DNA from: Cydia pomonella
Lineage: Eukaryota > Arthropoda > Insecta > Lepidoptera > Tortricidae
Assembly (NCBI RefSeq): GCF_033807575.1
Contig: NC_084711.1
Location: 12,958,001 to 13,022,000 of the forward strand
Reading direction: 5' to 3'
DNA length: 64,000 bases
Shown piece by piece: positions 1-10,462 of this stretch. Position 1 is the first letter of the stretch, and every line of letters starts with the position of its first letter. The translations under genes were made by a program, and so were the position numbers. A model generated the notes under the pieces. It saw only the letters and a list, made by a program, of their open reading frames with translations, had not been told where the DNA came from and did not search any database.

Positions 1-809
1 AGGATACAATATAAAACACGCGTGCTTTTTCAGTATATTATAACACTCGTGCTTTTTCATCATATTATCCGACTGAGTTAAGGAGGTAACTGATTGCTAA
101 TAATATAATCATTAGACACATCGGCTTTCTTACAATATCGCCTCGTGTGTAATGACCAGCTTAGCACACTTGTATCACATTGTACTATTAAAATACAAAT
201 ACTTTGCAATAAGAGGTACTCTGAATAGTGAATACCTAGTCTGCATTAAAAGTATTACTTAGAATTTCCGGGTTGGAAAGACGCTCTTTATTCTTTAATA
301 AGGGTTCCTTTTGTACCTTTTTACGGAACCCTAAACAGTGTGTTAATCAGTCCTCTAGAGTGCAAATTTCGAGTTTTTTTCCAATGTTAACCAGTTGAAT
401 TGACTTTTAAGTGATGGTTTTTAACAGTCAATTCTTAAAAGCATTCATTTAATAAAGTCAATACTTTTGGAAATAATCGCTTGAAGAAATAATAAAATAT
501 CGGTCCATCTTACTCTAGCAGTTATCTGGCTTCTACTCTTGCAGTATTGCGAACAGAACATTACAGTGAGTATTAGGTTTTATAATATATACATCATTTA
601 TCAAACATGCTCATGATATTTTCTGAACGCAACGAATTTATACTCTGTAGCTATTGATACAATTGTCACTGTCAGTGTGTCGTGTTTTGAATTGATATGT
701 CAGTGTCAAATATGAGATAATGTTATACGATACTTCCTGAGGCTGGTCTCCTAAGAAATTGTGAAAAAGTGTATATTTACGGCGAGGTATTATTATCCAA
801 TGAAACACA
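1..809. other. 5' flank of the GPR143-like gene
   Basis: No gene is seen here. The first ~107 bases are one arm of a long-range inverted repeat (separate entry). Around 291-334 lies a fragment of a dispersed repeat recognised by the words 'agggttcc', 'tgtacctttt' and 'acggaaccctaa'. The rest is AT-rich sequence that presumably contains the promoter and 5' UTR of the gene starting at 810. No TATA box or initiator could be singled out with confidence. Confidence 0.4.
10..107 (+). repeat. Left arm of a ~6.2-kb-spaced inverted repeat
   Basis: Bases ~10-107 match the reverse complement of ~6267-6362 over about 95 bp with a few mismatches and small gaps. Shared words include 'aacacgcgtgcttttt', 'cagtatattata' and 'ggtaactgat'. 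Each arm holds two loose copies of a 'cacNcgtgctttttca' word. The window edge cuts this arm, so its outer end is unknown. It may be two unrelated insertions of one repeat family in opposite orientation rather than the ends of one element. Confidence 0.65.
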
Positions 810-3800
810 ATGTCTGATCCAACAATACAAACATTTTGTTGTCATCATTCTGGTAAAAATGAAGATATGGCAGTGAGAATAATGAACGAGTTTAATACAG
901 ATTCATATAACACTGTTTGTTTGGTTTCTTCTACAGTCGGTATTTTAGGCGCATTATTCCAGGTACGTACTTTAAAAATGCGTCGTATCTTTAAATTGTA
1001 TGCCTGACTGAATAGTAAATATATAAGTGAAATACCGTGCGTATAAATTATGTTAAGTATTTTTTTTTTTTTTTACAAATGGAAAGTTTTTCAAACTATA
1101 CACAAGTACAGTTTGTTTGAAGTTTCTAGGTTTCTAAAATGGTTGCATTGTAGTTGGCATAGAACTTTAATTAAGCACAGTATTTTTTTTAGATTGTACA
1201 CTATCTATGGCAAAATATACCACAAAGGTACAACACGTTTACATCCAGTCGTGGACGAAACATTATAATGTGGCTAGCTGTTGCAGATTTATTGGCATCC
1301 TCTGGTAAACTTATTGCAATATTTATTTTTGACTCCTTGTTTCACTTATCTCATACACATCATGATCATTAACAAACATAAGAATACTCTTATTGTTTTA
1401 TGTTTATTTATGAATGCATTATGTTTATTTTTAAGTTTTTATCTTACTTTTCAGGTGTCCTAATTAGATCTTCACTATGGTTGAAATATAAAACTATTAT
1501 GCCTATGCCAGATGATGGTTTTAGTGTACTATTCTGCAGTATTACCTCAGTAAGTAATTGCTTTAGTTGGAGTAAATTTACTGTTATCTTTTCATTTATG
1601 TTCTCTTGATTACTGTAGTACTTAACCAATAACTTTCTTTAATAGCTTAGAGTTAAAATAAAATCTTAAAACAAACAATTATTTTGATATTGTGTCTTAT
1701 TACAAAACATTTTTGCTACCTGCCAACAAACTTGAGTTATTGTCTATGATGAAGTGCTACAAGTGTAGCTAGTTTATTAATTAATGTCAATAAACTATTA
1801 TCCTGTATTGTAATACAGGGTGCATGGTACATCATTTGCCAAATTATAGATAGGTACAGTCATTATTAATCATATATTTACGAATTATTATGTTTGTAGA
1901 GGTGAAAGAAAATTTGAGCAATTTTTTTTCTAGGCATGAGAATATAGCAAATGACTCAATCTTTCTGCCATTTTACTTTGGGAAACAATTTACCAAGCAA
2001 GCACAATTCATATTAGCTAATCAAAAATTACTTTATTTCTTTTTTGTCAACTTTATTTTCCTTTTCTGTGGCGTACCATGTATGTTGTTCTGTTGTTCTA
2101 CAGGCTTGGACTCAATATTTCTATACAGCAACTTGGTTCTGGACACTATTCTATGCAATTGACACTTGGCTTACTATTAAAGGCAGGGACTCTCACCAAA
2201 TGGTTTACCACTCAGTGGCCTGGGGTCTTCCAGCAGTCACTATTGGAGTAGGACTGTCTATTCTTTATTTCCCAGACGCAACGTGAGTTCCTAGCTAAGC
2301 ATTAATTATCAATATTTAAACAAGGTCATGTTGCGTAATCTATATTAATTATTGTCTTATATACAATGCATAACCATTTATGGTTATGGTAATTTTTTGC
2401 GCTTTTTTGCTCACTGATTCTCATAGTGAGCCCTGTCAATTGATATATAACATGATATAGTTTGTTATTTTTTTTTACTTTCACACTTACTCCCCAAAAG
2501 TGGCACCTATAGAATTTAAACTGTTGTGAGACATTAAGATAATTTTATAACACATATGTTTTTAGACTACTTGAGAAAATCTCGTTAACTACACCCTACA
2601 ACTACCCACGGCGGCCTATAGCTAAACCCTTTTCTATACCGGTTACCAGGACAAACATTGGTCTGCAAGCCCCCATGGTACGAATATGCTCGAGTTACAA
2701 CAGCCTTACAACCCACAAAAATTTCGTCGCCACATTTAAATCTAAGACATTGCCGAAACAAAAATAATAATTAGTTTCAAATTTCAAATTTAAATTATTC
2801 TGTGTTAAATTATATATTAGTATTAGTATTTATTTGTAAAATTGTAAATAATGTACATATAGTAGTTAATTGTTTTATAAGTCTTACAAATTTAATGTTA
2901 TAAAATGTTATGTCCCATAGTTCTTATGTCGTTCCCAATATCATACTTGGACAATGCTATGTACATATGACAATGTGAAGTACTTAAAGATTATTGTGAT
3001 GTAACATATGTAATATATACGATATGTTTGTACTTAATAAATAAAATAAAATAAAAAAAGACATGCCGCGCGAGTGACTTAAAACACGTGAGTAAAACCG
3101 TAAGATTATCTTAGTGGCACCTATGTTGAAAATGCATTTACAAGTCCATCTTTGGGCCACAGATTTACATTGCTGTACCAAATTTCAACTCAATTAGTCC
3201 AGTAGTTTTGGAGCAAATAGATTGTGACAGATGGACAGGGAGACGCACGAGTGATCTTAAAAGGGGTCCGTATTTTCCGTTACAGGTACGGCACCCTAAA
3301 AAAACGCTCTTGTGCGTATTGTACACAACATAATCTTTCAAACCTAATTTCAGATGTCACAATTTAACATCAGTCACAAGTGCCCTACTAAAAATTCTCC
3401 CCAACTACTGTGCAACGTATGTGCCTATAGCACTTGTGATGGTAATAAACCCCATCATGTATGTGCTCGCTGGCAAAGATGTTGAAATGGCTGTGGCGCT
3501 GCCGCTCGCTCAGGTACAAAATTGAAGTGTGGTTCTCAAAGGCGCACCACACCCCATGGCTATCCACTGATTGCTCAAATCATCCAACTAATCATGAAGG
3601 GTCCTTACTCCTTTATTTTCCATACTTTTTGCCTCAATCCTGTATTGTTTTTCATGAAAGTTCCTTGTATTTCCATGCTAATTGCTCACTCCCAAGTAGT
3701 TCATGATCGTATCACTTGTAATTTAGTCTTTATGATTATTGTGATAAGGTACAAAATCATACGTATTAAAGCCAGCTGACAGTGACAGACTAGGGGTATC

Positions 3801-5573
3801 CACTATATTACTTATGTTTTAAAATTACTATACATTTATTTGATGATTTCAGTTTACCAGTAAGGAGCGACGTGTTGTGGACGCTTTGAGACTGAAGTTT
3901 TTTATGATAAATGCAGTATTCTACATTTGCTGGTTACCTAATCTTTTGAACGGAATACTATTGTGGACTATGTGGTTCAATATGCCAGTAAAAGTTATAA
4001 TATCTATTTGGTATGTAATGGTAAGTAAAAAAGAAAACCTCCAATTTTGTTGCCTAGTTAAGGTTCCGTGTTTTTTGTATTATGTTGAGAATCGTCGTAA
4101 TGTCGAGTTACTTGCGTACCTATTGGTAAATTATGATAGCTATTGTATGTTACCAGACAATACTGTTTTATCTTTATCATTAAATCAAGATTTTTTTTTA
4201 TCCTCATCTAGGATATTTAAAAATTGATTTTTAACGACATTGTGTGTGAATAAACAAGCTCATTTAACCCTTTAACATGCAAGACTGAAAAATGTCCTCA
4301 ATACAAGCCATTAGGCCACGCCAATCTGTAGTCCTGAAAATTTTGTAGATGAAAATATAAAAAAGGTGTTATAGGGTGTTTTTAACACGCTTTTATTAGA
4401 TCGACCAGTATGTAACTACGTAATGGAATCTAAGGTAAGGTAACTAATTCAACCATCTTCCAAGGATCGTAGCGTCATGAAAACTGGCAGCTGTATATAG
4501 TTCTGATGACAATACAATAATATGGTACTGTCGAACTGATCTGATGATGGAGCCGGAAGATATGAACTGGAACTTCATGATGGAACATCGTATCATAGCT
4601 GTATTTGGATTTGTAAGAAAAGTCTTGTAATGAACTTTGACCACGATTAGGTTTCTAGGTCTGATTGATGATGAAGCCGAAAGATAGGCACTGGCATTCC
4701 ATGATGGAATATCGTATTATAGTCGTGTTTGCACTTGTGAGAAAGATCACGTAATGGACTTTATACGTGCATTTATAAAAGCGTGTTTATCTAGTGTTTT
4801 TTAAACTATTAATTTATTTTTTAAATTTTCTTCACAAAATGCGGACTTTCTTGCCATGATATGTCAATAGCCGGGTCCACACAGAGCAAGCATACGCGCG
4901 CGTCGCCTCGGCCGAGGCACCATTACACTGGCCGTATTGTGCGTGAGAAAATTGCCTCGCGCGTATGCTGGCTCTGTGTGAACCCGGTTAATCTAACAGA
5001 GCAAAGCTGAAAGAGTCTTGGTAAAGCATCTAGTCCAGTGGTGGGCAAAGTACGGCCCGCGGGCCATCTCCGGCCCGTGAAAGGCTTTTATCCGGCCCGC
5101 CGACGGTCCTATGAAATATTAGTAGATGGCATTGGCCTAAGATAATCGCAAATCAAGATACAGTTTTGATGAAATTCTGGCCCTCCTCTTAAATTTCTTA
5201 AACTTTCTGGGCCCCCCATGAAAAAAATTTGCCTACTACTGATCTAGTCTGTTAAGCCATTTGCGTCCGTAGAAAAAAGGTACAAATTTATAAAACGTAG
5301 GCGCGAAGGGTTATCGTACCAAACTTGTTTGACCGACTATAACTTTACTTTTACTTTTTACAGGCTTTAATGAACCCAATGCAAGCGCTATTCAACGCTA
5401 TGGTTTATCGCAAGTGGAGTTCCACTGGCTACAGCATGGCACCCACAATGTCGAGTGCCACAATCAAAGGATTCCAGTTCAGCGACGAGCAGTCCCCGCT
5501 TCTTGGCTCGGAGCCCCCGCGGCTGCATTTGGATCCATTGCCGTCTAGCATCAACAATTATTCGACCCTGTGA
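810..5573 (+). CDS. GPR143: GPR143 (OA1)-like seven-transmembrane receptor, seven exons
   Basis: Predicted exons are 810-962, 1193-1304, 1455-1549, 2104-2282, 3354-3513, 3853-4020 and 5364-5573. All have GT/AG borders and matching phases, giving 358 residues (human about 404). The N-terminal 'TFCC', 'AVADLLA' in helix 2, 'YAIDTWL' in helix 3, 'AWGLP' in helix 4, 'CWLPNL' in helix 6 and 'LMNPMQ' in helix 7 align with vertebrate GPR143. C116 and C181 sit where the extracellular disulfide pair of the human protein lies. Family knowledge: GPR143 is an intracellular receptor of melanosomes/lysosomes that signals through Gi-type proteins and binds L-DOPA. The tail has an acidic dileucine signal, EQSPLL (331-336), consistent with lysosome-related sorting. 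Function in insects is inferred. AATAAA candidates for the 3' end are at 6395 and 6432. Confidence 0.92.
2558..3060 (+). mobile_element. LINE 3' end (C-terminal RT-ORF remnant, 3' UTR, A-rich tail)
   Basis: In intron 4 of the receptor gene, one frame starting near 2570 reads about 65 codons to TAA TAA near 2767. It contains 'RRPIAKPFSIPVTRTNIG' and 'VRICSSYNSL', a pattern typical of the extreme C-terminus of insect non-LTR retrotransposon ORF2 proteins (a basic, Pro-rich stretch, then an R-T-N box). About 250 bp of AT-rich UTR follows, then an 'aataaataaaataaaataaaa' type tail at about 3037-3058. This is what a severely 5'-truncated LINE insertion in the sense orientation looks like. The clade cannot be assigned from this piece. 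Confidence 0.6.
3080..3300. repeat. Dispersed repeat fragment in receptor intron 4
   Basis: The stretch carries 'accaaatttcaactcaatt', 'gtccagtagttttggagcaa' and a terminal 'ggtacggcaccctaaaaa'. These words recur in lepidopteran dispersed repeats and resemble the 'acggaaccctaaa' ends of the larger families seen elsewhere in this window. No coding potential is visible. Confidence 0.45.
4540..4770. repeat. Diverged ~120-bp direct duplication in receptor intron 6
   Basis: Two adjacent segments, beginning at about 4545 and 4667, share the order 'gatgatg(g/a)agccg(g/a)aagata', 'tgatggaa(c/t)atcgtat', 'ttgtaagaaa / ttgtgagaaa' and 'gtaatg(a/g)acttt'. Identity is roughly 75-80 percent by eye. It is an old tandem duplication within the intron, with no coding signal. 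Confidence 0.55.
4871..4987. mobile_element. Short inverted-repeat element (MITE-like), 117 bp
   Basis: The ends are 'ccgggtccacacagagc' and 'gctctgtgtgaacccgg', which are near-perfect reverse complements. Inner pairing continues through 'gcatacgcgcg' and 'cgcgcgtatgc'. The element lies in the last intron of the receptor gene. No convincing target-site duplication was found. It has no coding capacity. Confidence 0.65.
5036..5241. mobile_element. Non-autonomous hAT-type element with 8-bp target duplication
   Basis: The element begins CAGTGGTGGGCAAA and ends in the diverged complement TTTGCCTACTACTG. It is flanked on both sides by the identical octamer atctagtc (5028-5035 and 5242-5249). Eight-base duplications and CA(G)TG ends are hallmarks of hAT transposons. 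The following 'ggcccgcgggcc' words are typical of this hAT group. At 206 bp it encodes nothing, so it depended on a transposase elsewhere. It lies just upstream of the last coding exon of the receptor gene. Confidence 0.85.
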
Positions 5574-5699
5574 TCTTTATTCTTTAGTCAATGTAAACAC
5601 TGCCAGTTATGGTCACATTTACATCAAAACAGCTTATAAAAAGAGGTTATAATTGAAACTGAAACGGGAGAACGGGGCTTATGGCTTTATACATAAACA
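5395..5699 (+). repeat. First copy of a 305-bp tandem duplication (gene copy)
   Basis: This unit spans the last 58 codons of the receptor ORF (from codon ATG at 5400), its TGA and about 126 bp of 3' UTR. It is repeated at 5704-6008 with an offset of 309 bp and no difference found by eye. The two copies are separated by four bases. Confidence 0.9.
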
Positions 5700-5703
5700 C
5701 TTT

Positions 5704-6008
5704 ACGCTATGGTTTATCGCAAGTGGAGTTCCACTGGCTACAGCATGGCACCCACAATGTCGAGTGCCACAATCAAAGGATTCCAGTTCAGCGACGAGCA
5801 GTCCCCGCTTCTTGGCTCGGAGCCCCCGCGGCTGCATTTGGATCCATTGCCGTCTAGCATCAACAATTATTCGACCCTGTGATCTTTATTCTTTAGTCAA
5901 TGTAAACACTGCCAGTTATGGTCACATTTACATCAAAACAGCTTATAAAAAGAGGTTATAATTGAAACTGAAACGGGAGAACGGGGCTTATGGCTTTATA
6001 CATAAACA
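5704..6008 (+). pseudogene. Duplicated C-terminal piece of the GPR143-like gene
   Basis: This is an apparently identical tandem copy of 5395-5699. The former reading frame (ATG 5709 to TGA 5880-5882) encodes the same tail with the dileucine signal. It has no splice acceptor of its own and lies downstream of the true stop, so it should be 3' UTR only. A 102-codon ORF crossing it (5653-5961) reads a different frame and is not a gene. The lack of divergence implies a very recent duplication, or an assembly error at a copy-number-variable site. Confidence 0.85.
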
Positions 6009-6109
6009 TCTGTCACAAGCGTTTCATACGACGTTTTTTAACACACTTGCGAGGAAATAAGAAATTTTCATTTTAATCAAATTTTAATTGTTAAATCGGT
6101 TAGTATGCA

Positions 6110-6225
6110 GTGTTGCATCTGTCATACTGCCTGTCGCCCCTTGCCCCACCGCCGGCGGCCGGCCGGTCCCCCCGCCCGCCGCCGCCGCCCGGCCGGCTCG
6201 CCGCGGGCCCCGCCAGTCCACGTTG
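6110..6225. other. GC-rich island in the 3' flank of the receptor gene
   Basis: About 100 bases between 6132 and 6222 are almost entirely G and C, with repeated ccgccg and ggccggccgg words, in an otherwise AT-rich area. A minus-strand ORF crosses it (6084-6269) but is compositional only. It could be a simple-sequence expansion, part of an inserted repeat, or transcribed 3' UTR. Confidence 0.5.
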
Positions 6226-6266
6226 TAAAATCTACTCGACCAATTTAAGAAGGCTCCGTTTCCATA

Positions 6267-6362
6267 CATATTATTAGCGATCAGTTACCTTCTTAACTCA
6301 CTCGGATAAAAAAAATGAAAAGGCACGAGTGGTATAATATACTGAAAAAAGCACGCGTGTTT
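6267..6362 (-). repeat. Right arm of the long-range inverted repeat
   Basis: This is the reverse complement of ~10-107. It follows the duplicated 3' UTR and the GC-rich island, so the two arms bracket the entire receptor gene. Identity by eye is above 80 percent, with one short insertion of T residues. Confidence 0.65.
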
Positions 6363-6579
6363 AATATATAGGATTATAAGCCAAAAATCAGTGGAATAAA
6401 AACGCCGTTTTGAGCAAGTGTGTTGAAAAGTAATAAAAGCAGTTTGTTTAAATTATGAGTGAATATCGTGTTTGTCAAAACTGGGATATTTCGAGGGAAT
6501 CACCTTGGGGCTTGGAGTAACAGACGTAAATAAATTCGATTTTCTTAAAAAGTTAAGCTTAAGCTTCTTGATCATATCA

Positions 6580-7500
6580 CAATCTACGCGAGTAGGATAT
6601 AGACCCCGAGCCGGGAACAATTTCTATGATCAATCGCCTCCCGGCTGAAAACTCGTGTAGTGGGTAACGGCTAGGTATAATGAATCCTCGTGGACGTCAG
6701 CTGCCGCTCCGTTGGTGGGTTGAGGAATGGCAGCCACCGAAACACGTAAAACAAAAAAAAAATTGTCATCGCCTCCCGTTTGATACTCGTCAAATGATAG
6801 TTCAGATGCTGTTATTAATTAAAAAAAATCGTCAGCCGGTTATATCGCGGTGGTAAGAACATCAGATATTATTCAGATAAGATCATATATTATTTTATTG
6901 TAATCTAAACAGTGCAGTTAATTGACCAATTGTACACCTTATTATATTGACTCAGGGACTGTAGTTGGCCATGTAACTGTACTGTACTATATCTACTTGC
7001 TAAGTTAATTAATAACTATATCTATGTAAACAAAAACGTAAGCAAATATTGTCCTTTATTAGTGAATAAAGATATTTATTATTATTTATTATTATATAAT
7101 TAGGTACTGATTATGCAAATTTGCCTATTTGTTTAACTCGGGTGAAAGGTACCATATACTACACTTTAAGCTCCAGTTTAGCTTATTGTGACGGAAAAGT
7201 AACTACGGAACCCTACACTGAGCGTGGCCCGACATGCTCTTGGCCGGTTATTTAAGTTAAAAACAGAATCTAAACTATCATCTGACAAAGTATCAGCCGG
7301 GAGGCGATGACTGACGAAATATGCTCCTGGCCCGCGGTCTAATAAGACTGATATACATAGAGTAGGTATCGGTTCGACCAGACCAATAGCGCTAGCAGGA
7401 TTGTACATCGAGAAACGCTAAACGAAAAATATTGTGTATATATGAATTGTATATGACATTTATTTTTTCTTTTGTACCTTTTTGGTACGGAACCCTAAGA
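6580..7500. repeat. Cluster of dispersed-repeat fragments
   Basis: The word 'atcgcctcccggctga' and its relatives occur at about 6636 and 6772 (plus orientation) and about 7295 (reverse). The fuller reverse copy near 7210-7345 includes 'gaggcgatgactgacgaa', 'gctcctggcccgcggtcta' and 'cctacactgagcgtggccc'. The same family recurs at 42195-42280 and, for its end, at 33731-33790. Another end fragment, 'acggaaccctaag', is at 7490. No gene is seen. Confidence 0.55.
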
Positions 7501-7922
7501 ACACAAATTCAAAATTTTTTATAGAAAGTAATTTAATTTGTTCTTAGAGTATTAATGGCAGCGCCATCTCTCTTCGCTAGCCCGAAATCATCTGAGTTAA
7601 TTGGGTTAGGAGATCGAACCACAATGTTCTATCTTAGTCGTAGAAGAGCTGACTGCAAAATTTCGTACCGACTTGTACCACGATGAAATGCACAAGTTTC
7701 CCATAAAAGCGATGCTAAGTCTGAATTTATTAGTCTGCCACGGCAGAACTTGCTGAAAGTACAAAAAAGAAGGCCACTTCCGGTGCGAAAAAGGGAGGCT
7801 GATTTAATCCATCTGATACCGAAATAATAGTTATGGCAGCAGTTAGAAATTTATTGGTAAACACAGAAAAGCGAAATCTGTCAGCATTTTTTTTGTCGGA
7901 AGTGCTTGGCAGACGCTCTCAA

Positions 7923-8172
7923 ACATTGACATATATCTAAGGACGGGCCTAATGGGCACTAAGAATGGTGGTAGTTCAGTGGTGTCACTTACGAATTCGA
8001 GCCAATCGTGCAGTCTAACGCAAATAGTTGCGACCAATCGCGTGCGTGATGTGAACTCGTCAACCAATCACGTTGTGGCTTTAGACTGCACGATTGGCTC
8101 GAATTCGTGTGCGTGACACCGCTGTACTGGACCATTGCCCGTAAGGCCTGTCTTTAGATATATGTCAATGCT
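7923..8172. mobile_element. Long inverted-repeat element, ~250 bp
   Basis: The left arm ('cattgacatatatctaa' through 'aattcgagccaatcgtgcag') is complemented by the right arm ending at 8172 ('ctgcacgattggctcgaatt' through 'ttagatatatgtcaatg'). The arms are close to 90 bp each, so the unit could fold into one long hairpin. One arm of the same family is at 39494-39600, and a short piece ('tatataaagacgggcc') is near 53021. There is no coding capacity. Confidence 0.7.
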
Positions 8173-8761
8173 CTCAAAGGTGGTCATGGGGACCCCAAAA
8201 TATACCCATCTGATACCACCATGAAACCAATTCCAGTCGGTGGGTGTGCACCCTCATTTCATGGTGTTTCGACGGTAAAGCCCTGGCAGACTTATATATT
8301 TCTTCAAAACAAGGCGTAATATCTTTTTATTAAACAGAAACGCCTGCGAGAATTTTTAAAGCGTTTTATTATGAAAAGGTTAACTGGATGAGATCCCTCA
8401 AAAGGATAAGTTTGACTTTTAATATGTATTTTTGTACAGTAAAGAGTTTACTACTACTACTAAAAGACTAATGTTTCTAATTAGATTAATATATCAATTC
8501 GACCAATTTGGCATCAATATATATACGAAACCTTATATTAAGTAAGATCGTACTAACGTACCTACACCATCACATATTTATGGTCCCATGTTTCATCATA
8601 CTTACAGGTAGAGTAACATATGTTTACTCTACCTGCTATACGCTATGTGCTGTCCCCCGTCCTGCTCTCGTGCTAGGTTTGGCGGTACAATTGTTTCTTT
8701 AGGTACTTATTCACATACCATTCCAGTTTATTCGTTATTAGTTTTAGTATAGGTATCCTTA

Positions 8762-9329
8762 GGCTTAGCACGCACTGCGGTTTTTTTTCTTGCGGTTGCG
8801 GTCTGGCCGAAAACGCCGAACCGCGGAGGAACTCGCACTGCGGTTGCGTTTCCGCGGTTTTCACGTTCAGTATGACAATGGATTTCCTCAGAGCAGTATG
8901 TGTTGTGGCCTTAGTTTTAAGAAATAAAAAAATAGAAATCGTTTCGCCAACATAAGTACTGGGTGCATCCTCTAACAGATCAAAGATATTTGAAGGCATA
9001 CCGGCAACGCTTCACTTTCGACCGGCAACGAACTTTCGGACTCCGACGACATAATGCAGCGCCCAACACACACCTCACTGCTCCGCTCTCTGAGCCGAAC
9101 TGACGAAAAAACCGCTTTTTACGAACCGCAGTGGGGGCGCTGCCGTACATGAAGTATGGGATACATAAAAACGCGCGGTTGCAAACCGCGAATCAAAATG
9201 TAGCAAGTTGCGTTTTTAAAATCAGTCACTGAAATAAATCGCAAGTGCGTGCGCTTATAAAGAATGCCGTACGTTACATTTTTTGCGGTAGCGGAACCGC
9301 TTTTTAAAAACCGCAGTGCGTGCTAAGCC
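8762..9329. mobile_element. 568-bp MITE with TTA target duplications (PIF/Harbinger-like)
   Basis: The ends 'ggcttagcacgcactgcgg' (8762-8780) and 'ccgcagtgcgtgctaagcc' (9311-9329) are perfect 19-base complements. TTA flanks both ends (8759-8761 and 9330-9332). A three-base TTA/TAA duplication is characteristic of PIF/Harbinger transposons. The interior is rich in 'gcggtt' and 'aaccgc' words. Minus ORF 8673-8999 is incidental. Confidence 0.8.
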
Positions 9330-9332
9330 TTA

Positions 9333-9631
9333 GGCCGGTTGTAGACGTCCGGTGATTTCGCCGGAAACCGGACCGTGTTACGCGACTACGCTACGTTCAG
9401 GGCTATAACCGCGAAAATCGAAGTTCGTCAATTGCGGGCATTTTCGTCTGTCGCTCTAATTATGTCTTAGAGTAAAAGAGAAAAATCCCAGCAATTAGCG
9501 AATTTCAGTTGTCGCGGTAGGCCCCCAGTTTTCTAGTTGCTACCGACAGCTAAACCCAAAAGAACAAGACATCGTCGGCGAACCCGGACAATTGTCCGGC
9601 TGGTGAAAACACCGGACGTCTACAAGTGGCC
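9333..9631. mobile_element. 299-bp MITE sharing a TTA with its neighbour
   Basis: The ends 'ggccggttgtagacgtccgg' and the complement of 'ccggacgtctacaagtggcc' differ at two bases. TTA lies at 9330-9332 and 9632-9634. The left TTA is also the right duplication of the 568-bp element, so one of the two inserted exactly into the target duplication of the other. A third palindromic unit (9400-9524) is nested inside. Confidence 0.75.
9400..9524. mobile_element. Palindromic element 'P', copy nested in a MITE
   Basis: It begins 'gggctataaccgcgaaaa' and ends 'gcggtaggccc', with imperfect complementarity through 'gaagttcgtcaattgcggg' and 'agcaattagcgaatttc'. Related copies are at 28552-28682, 29160-29250 (reverse) and 38782-38905, with weaker relatives near 46149, 50951 and 51207. 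It is non-coding. Confidence 0.65.
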
Positions 9632-9634
9632 TTA

Positions 9635-10394
9635 CGTGCATTTTGTACGCACGACTGCATTCGAGTGAGCACTTCTTGCCATGTTATTACTATGTTTTCA
9701 AGTATACGCGACGTAGTAAATTTGTTATTTTTTTAAAGTAATAATAAGTTCTACAAAATTGGCTCTACAAACCTCACCGATATCTGATGGGATTTTTGAT
9801 ATGCATCTCACTCTCAGTAATATATCGAAAGTAGCATGCAATTATCGGTGACGTCTGTAGAGCCTAAATGTTCGAAATAAGATTCAATTGTGTATTTTTT
9901 GAGATTTTTTTGTTTTGATAGTGTTTATCGGATTTAATAAATATTTATAAGTACAACTACATACGACGAATTATTATTTTGAAGCAGATACATTTAGTAT
10001 ATTATACCTACCTATTTAATTTTGCAAGCGTCAAAAATTTGCCCCTCCGACCTGGGTGCCTAACCAAGATGCCAATCGTTATGCCATAGTGAACTACGCT
10101 AATGTTTCTCTGACGCACTAACACCACAGAATAAAGAACTACGTCGGCGTGTTAATTAAAAACACGTACCTATTACGTATTTTTTAAAGGATTGTTTTCA
10201 TTTACGCGTTAAAGGTTACAATGTTTGTGTGACGTTTCGTGCTCGTCTGAATACCGAGATAAGGATAACAAATTGGAAGAACCCAGTTACTTATTGAAAA
10301 GATGACGTAATATTGATATTTGGACATTTCTTTGATTAAGTACTTGCTTATTCGTAAAAATAGAGAAGTTATACCTCAAAATTATGTGTTAATG
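9635..10394. other. Intergenic, nothing recognised
   Basis: This is AT-rich sequence between the double MITE and the 3' end of the AKAP10 gene. No exon, RNA gene or clear repeat was recognised. Confidence 0.4.
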
Positions 10395-10400
10395 TTTATT
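10395..10400 (-). terminator. Polyadenylation signal of the AKAP10 gene
   Basis: AATAAA on the minus strand (tttatt on the plus strand), about 63 bp past the stop codon. It is the first canonical signal downstream and a sensible distance away. Confidence 0.6.
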
Positions 10401-10462
10401 TTATACATATTCTATACATAATCATTTACAAAATATACTTTTAAATAATAACTATCACATGT

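Noticed and set aside
5653..5961. 102-codon plus-strand ORF
   Set aside because: It reads the duplicated receptor tail in a wrong frame. Its resemblance to the ORF at 5455-5652 only reflects the DNA duplication.
6084..6269. Gly/Ala/Pro-rich minus-strand ORF
   Set aside because: Its composition comes from the GC-rich tract. There is no splice or start context and no recognisable domain.
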